From Chryseolinea sp. H1M3-3 (GTDB lineage Bacteria > Bacteroidota > Bacteroidia > Cytophagales > Cyclobacteriaceae), in contig NZ_JARKMY010000018.1 in NCBI RefSeq assembly GCF_029360725.1, forward strand, positions 310,001 to 374,000: a stretch of DNA of 64,000 nt, given 5' to 3'. Each line of letters starts with the position of its first letter. Position 1 is the first letter of the stretch. The notes beneath the pieces were generated by a model that was not told the origin of the DNA, made no database searches, and was given only the letters and a program-made list of their open reading frames with translations. Of this stretch, positions 61,109 to 64,000 are shown one piece after another. The translations under genes and the position numbers were made by a program.

Positions 61109-61243
61109 ATGAAAGAGTGTTGTAAAGATGCTTTTGAAACGCCATCAAAATGGCAAAAGTGGAAATCGAGAGTGATATACCTCGTCATTATAGTGCTCTT
61201 GCTTTTTATCACATGGAGTCAATTTAAACTAGTAATAACTTAA
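61109..61243 (+). CDS. 44-residue membrane protein with N-terminal Cys-Cys
   Basis: The product begins MKECCKDAFETPSKWQKWKS and ends in one hydrophobic helix (YLVIIVLLLFITWSQF). The Cys-Cys at residues 4-5 could bind copper at the cytoplasmic face. It lies 4 bp after the cusB copy 2 stop and 2 bp before the DUF3347 gene, so it is part of the operon. No family is recognised, but the position and the residue pattern are convincing. Confidence 0.65.
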   Translation: MKECCKDAFETPSKWQKWKSRVIYLVIIVLLLFITWSQFKLVIT

Positions 61244-61245
61244 AC

Positions 61246-61890
61246 ATGTATACAATGAAAATCAGATCAATGTTCTACTCGCTGCTACTAAGTGCAGCAG
61301 CATTCACTTTCCTCGCAAATTGTTCGGGAAACAAAAAAGAGGATGATCACGCAGGCCATGAGGAGCAAACCGCGAAAGATACTGCTGAACATGCTTCTGG
61401 ATCTACGGCTGCTGCCGAAGCCAGTGAACCTCAATTCCAAGTTGATGCAAGTTTTCAGAATCAGCTTGCAAGTGTTTTTACATCCTATGTTGAATTGAAG
61501 GACGCCTTTGTCGCCTCTGACGCGAGCAAAGTTAAAGACGAAGCGAAACAAACGGATGAAGCATTAGCCAAAGTAGATATGAAACTTGTCTCAGGTGCAG
61601 CGCACAATGATTGGATGAACTATCTCTCTCCAATCCAAAGCTCACTGAAGGAAATCCAGGCAAGCACCGATATCGAAGCGCAAAGAAAAGCATTCAGCAA
61701 CCTGTCTGACAATCTATATAAAAGTGTCAAGGCATTTGGCCTTGGGGGAAAAGAAGCGTTCTATGAGTTCTGTCCTATGGCCTTCAATAACGAAGGGGCA
61801 TACTGGTTGAGTGATCAGGCACAAATCAAGAATCCTTACTTCGGTGATAAGATGCTCACCTGTGGATCTGTAAAAGAAAAATTGAAGTAA
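61246..61890 (+). CDS. DUF3347 lipoprotein (copy 1)
   Basis: A 214-residue lipoprotein (LANCSGNKKED, Cys at about residue 26) with a His/acid-rich linker (DDHAGHEEQTAKDTAEHASG) and one DUF3347 domain. The latter holds FTSYVELKDAFVASDASKVK and the hallmark FYEFCPMAFNNEGAYWLSD plus NPYFGDKMLTCGSV with conserved Cys residues. DUF3347 proteins occur beside copper genes and probably bind copper in the periplasm. Two possible ATG starts (61246 and 61255) differ by three residues. Confidence 0.85.
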   Translation: MYTMKIRSMFYSLLLSAAAFTFLANCSGNKKEDDHAGHEEQTAKDTAEHASGSTAAAEASEPQFQVDASFQNQLASVFTSYVELKDAFVASDASKVKDEAKQTDEALAKVDMKLVSGAAHNDWMNYLSPIQSSLKEIQASTDIEAQRKAFSNLSDNLYKSVKAFGLGGKEAFYEFCPMAFNNEGAYWLSDQAQIKNPYFGDKMLTCGSVKEKLK

Positions 61891-61901
61891 TAATCTAAAA
61901 T

Positions 61902-63368
61902 ATGAAACGCAGAGACTTCATAAAACGGTCTACCCTATCTGCTCTTACGGCCTGGGCTGGTTCTTCAATATTAAGCGCTTGTCATACAGAGGAAGATATG
62001 ATCGGTGAGCCTAACTGGATAGTTGAAGGCTCGTTTGACCGGGCTCTTACAATTCCTGCTGTCAGCAACGGAGGTGCATCGTTGAATGCCCAGTTCAGTG
62101 TTGGTGAACTATTGAAGGGTCGATCAAGCACAACGCTTTCTTATGCAAACGGCTTGTTGGGCCCAACGATAAAGGCAAACGCAGGTGAAACTGTTAACGT
62201 GTCTCTGCAAAATAGTCTCTCAGAAGAAACCAATATTCACTGGCACGGACTCATCCTTCCTGAAAATATGGACGGACATCCAAAAGATGTTGCATCAGCG
62301 GGTGGGTCATTAAATTATTCGCTTCCAATCATTCAACGTGCAGGAACCTATTGGTATCACCCCCATCCCCACGGCTTGACAGCAAAGCAAGTCTTTATGG
62401 GACTCGCAGGAATGTTCATCGTAAATGATCCTGAAGAAGCTGCTCTGAACCTTCCATCTGGTGAATTTGAAGTACCAATCATTCTTCAGGACAAACACTT
62501 TGAAGGGAACAATCTTGAATACTCACCGAATGATGACGAGATCATGACGGGATACCTTGGTGAACAGATATTGGTAAACGGACAACACGCTCCATTTATC
62601 AGTGTCGCATCAACATGGTATCGACTGCGCATACTTAATGGCTCTACCGCCAGAGTTTATAATCTCGGATTGACCGGAGGAAAGCAAATGATCATCATCG
62701 GATCAGATGGAGGTCTGTTGGCATCACCCGAAACAGTTTCCAGTATTCTACTTGGCCCAGGTGAGCGCATAGACGTACTCATCGACTTCAATGGTCTTGA
62801 AGTTGGTAAAGAAATCTACTTAGTAAGCAATAAGTTCAGTGAGTACAACGTGCAGGGAAGACAGAGTTTCAGCTTACTGAAATTTAAAGTTGACAGAACT
62901 CAAAATTCCAATTTCACCTTGCCTTCAACACTGTCTAACCTTGATCCTTTAAATCCCAGTCTATCAGTGAAGACCCGGATAATCGACATCGCTCAGACGA
63001 TTGGTGGTGAGGGTGGCCATGGCGGAATGGGAAGACACTCGATCAATGGCAAGATATTCGAAATGGATCGTGTTGACGAAACTGTTTCGGCTGGAACAAC
63101 AGAGATATGGGAGTTCGACAATTCAGCAGGAGACGAAATTCATCCGATGCACATCCACGGAGTTCAGTTTCAGGTATTGGAAAGAATTGGTGGTCGAAAC
63201 AAAGTAATTGCCTCGGAGAAAGGTTGGAAGGATACGATCCTTCTGATGCCTGGCGAGAAAGTCAAATTGATTATGACATTCCCGGACTACACCGGTGTCT
63301 TCGTATTTCATTGCCACAATCTTGAACACGAAGACGATGGCATGATGCTTAATTATAAAATAATCTAA
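61902..63368 (+). CDS. Multicopper oxidase with Tat signal
   Basis: A 488-residue enzyme with a twin-arginine leader (KRRDFIKRST, residues 2-11) and a Cys at about residue 27. The copper sites are seen in NIHWHGLILP, YWYHPHPHG, EIHPMHIHGVQFQ and FHCHNLEHEDDGMM, which give types 1, 2 and 3 copper. It most likely oxidises Cu(I) to the less harmful Cu(II) in the periplasm, as CueO does. It is followed by a second DUF3347 protein. Confidence 0.93.
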   Translation: MKRRDFIKRSTLSALTAWAGSSILSACHTEEDMIGEPNWIVEGSFDRALTIPAVSNGGASLNAQFSVGELLKGRSSTTLSYANGLLGPTIKANAGETVNVSLQNSLSEETNIHWHGLILPENMDGHPKDVASAGGSLNYSLPIIQRAGTYWYHPHPHGLTAKQVFMGLAGMFIVNDPEEAALNLPSGEFEVPIILQDKHFEGNNLEYSPNDDEIMTGYLGEQILVNGQHAPFISVASTWYRLRILNGSTARVYNLGLTGGKQMIIIGSDGGLLASPETVSSILLGPGERIDVLIDFNGLEVGKEIYLVSNKFSEYNVQGRQSFSLLKFKVDRTQNSNFTLPSTLSNLDPLNPSLSVKTRIIDIAQTIGGEGGHGGMGRHSINGKIFEMDRVDETVSAGTTEIWEFDNSAGDEIHPMHIHGVQFQVLERIGGRNKVIASEKGWKDTILLMPGEKVKLIMTFPDYTGVFVFHCHNLEHEDDGMMLNYKII

Positions 63369-63389
63369 AACCGATAAAACAAAATGGCT

Positions 63390-63902
63390 ATGAAAAAAAC
63401 AATAATGATTGCTCTTGTTGCTCTGGTGAGCTTCGGAGCTTATGCGCAACACGATCACGCAGCACACGGTGACAGTAAAGACCAGGCACAAGCACATGTA
63501 ATGTTCAAAGACGAAAAAATCGGAACGGCATACTCCCACTATCTCCACTTGAAGGACGCGCTTGTAGCTTCTAAATCAGACGAAGCAAAGAAGGCCGCAT
63601 CAGAACTACAAAAGTCTTTGACTTCTTTGAATAACTCTAAAAAAGCAAAGGAATCTGCCTCTAAGATTGCAGCCACAACTGATCTCGAGGACCAACGGAA
63701 GGAATTCTCAACCCTTAGCAACGAAATGACATCACTGGTGAAAGCCTCGAAGCTGACGATGGGAGCTATCTATCTGGAGTATTGTCCCATGGCTAATAAT
63801 AACGACGGAGCATATTGGCTTTCAAATGAAAAGCAAATCAATAATCCATACTTCGGTGATGCCATGCTCAAGTGCGGATCAGTTAAAGAAACGATTCAAT
63901 GA
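63390..63902 (+). CDS. DUF3347 protein (copy 2)
   Basis: ATG at 63390 gives a signal peptide (MKKTIMIALVALVSFGAYAQ) and a mature 150-residue part with HDHAAHGDSKDQAQAH and the DUF3347 core: YSHYLHLKDALVASKSDEAK, YLEYCPMANNNDGAYWLSNE and NPYFGDAMLKCGSV. It is a shorter version of the protein at 61246 and probably also binds copper. Its stop overlaps the start of the next gene by 4 bp. Confidence 0.85.
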   Translation: MKKTIMIALVALVSFGAYAQHDHAAHGDSKDQAQAHVMFKDEKIGTAYSHYLHLKDALVASKSDEAKKAASELQKSLTSLNNSKKAKESASKIAATTDLEDQRKEFSTLSNEMTSLVKASKLTMGAIYLEYCPMANNNDGAYWLSNEKQINNPYFGDAMLKCGSVKETIQ

Positions 63903-64000
63903 TAAAATGGAGATCAATGAAGAAGAGTGGAGCCAACAAAACGGTTAAAAAAATTGCGAGGAAGAAAGGCAAGGTAGAGGAGTGGCTTATTAATATTCTT
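63899..64000 (+). CDS. Partial gene at the right edge, product unknown
   Basis: An ATG at 63899 overlaps the previous stop (ATGA) and opens a frame to the end of the window (34 codons). A second ATG at 63917 is possible. The visible product is strongly basic (KKSGANKTVKKIARKKGKVE). No family can be named from this fragment. Confidence 0.4.
   Translation, partial: MIKWRSMKKSGANKTVKKIARKKGKVEEWLINIL

Larger units (their letters stand above)
29473..64000. mobile_element. Metal-resistance genomic island, left end at tRNA-Cys, right end beyond the window
   Basis: The boundary is inferred from the tRNA-Cys gene (a common integration target), from the excisionase-like HTH and short direct repeats just after it, and from an unbroken run of metal-handling genes to the window edge. 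All genes but one from here on lie on the plus strand, unlike the mixed chromosome before it. No integrase, no duplicated tRNA end and no transposase are visible, so the element is either decayed or carries these at its far end. The exact left and right ends are not proven. Confidence 0.6.

Overview
The window reads as chromosome from a member of the Bacteroidota, probably a Cytophagales-like or Chitinophagales-like soil or water bacterium. Supporting signs are GH144 and DUF1080 sugar enzymes, Bacteroidota-type TolC, CusA and CusB proteins, an HYC_CC_PP protein, the bacterial DNA ligase with its exonuclease partner, weak Shine-Dalgarno sequences and a TAnnTTTG-like promoter before rpsA. No species can be named from sequence reading alone.

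Bases 1 to about 29,500 look like ordinary chromosome, mostly single genes or pairs on both strands. They include a partial TPR protein running off the left edge, glycan enzymes (GH144, DUF1080, a PHP-type metallohydrolase, a Gfo/Idh/MocA dehydrogenase), AraC regulators, a mono-haem cytochrome, a methyltransferase, an SDR enzyme, an MBL-fold hydrolase, a thioredoxin-like protein, a TPR membrane protein, a DNA ligase with exonuclease, an OmpA-like protein, an ABC ATPase with TolC, and rpsA (ribosomal protein S1).

A tRNA-Cys gene at 29402-29472 marks a change of character. From there to the right edge lies what looks like a metal-resistance (mainly copper or silver) genomic island of at least 34.5 kb. 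Its left end carries short direct repeats, an excisionase-like HTH protein and about 0.7 kb of non-coding DNA with five TTGCCTCAA repeats. No integrase and no right end are visible in the window.

The island has three blocks. Block 1 (30.7-42.8 kb) holds two tandem regulators that join a CxxC metal-binding-like N-terminus to an AraC HTH, a CopA ATPase, an HAE1-type RND pump with adaptor and TolC, a nucleotidyl cyclase-YHS fusion, a 25-aa membrane peptide, a flavin/2Fe-2S reductase and two HMA mini-proteins. A 25-bp motif (TATAA, 6 nt, CC[CG]G, T/A-rich tail) recurs 59-78 bp before the start codons of five of these units and probably defines a regulon. Block 2 (42.9-53.5 kb) holds a repeat protein, an ATP-cone/Mrr-like nuclease, a P2-type cation ATPase, an SRPBCC fusion protein, an AMP phosphorylase-like enzyme, a PRPP synthetase and a CusA pump. 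The last three genes are joined by ATGA overlaps or near-overlaps. Block 3 (53.6 kb to the edge) holds an HYC_CC_PP protein, a second CusA, TolC, two CusB adaptors with CPMHP/CPVCGM metal domains, a 44-aa Cys-Cys membrane peptide, two DUF3347 proteins and a multicopper oxidase.

Both CusA pumps are encoded as two separate genes, split at the same place between transmembrane helices 4 and 5. Together the products would sense copper-like metals, export them from the cytoplasm (P-type ATPases) and across both membranes (RND systems), bind them in the periplasm and oxidise them (multicopper oxidase). The nucleotide-metabolism and nuclease genes in the middle block have no obvious role in this and are the most intriguing part.
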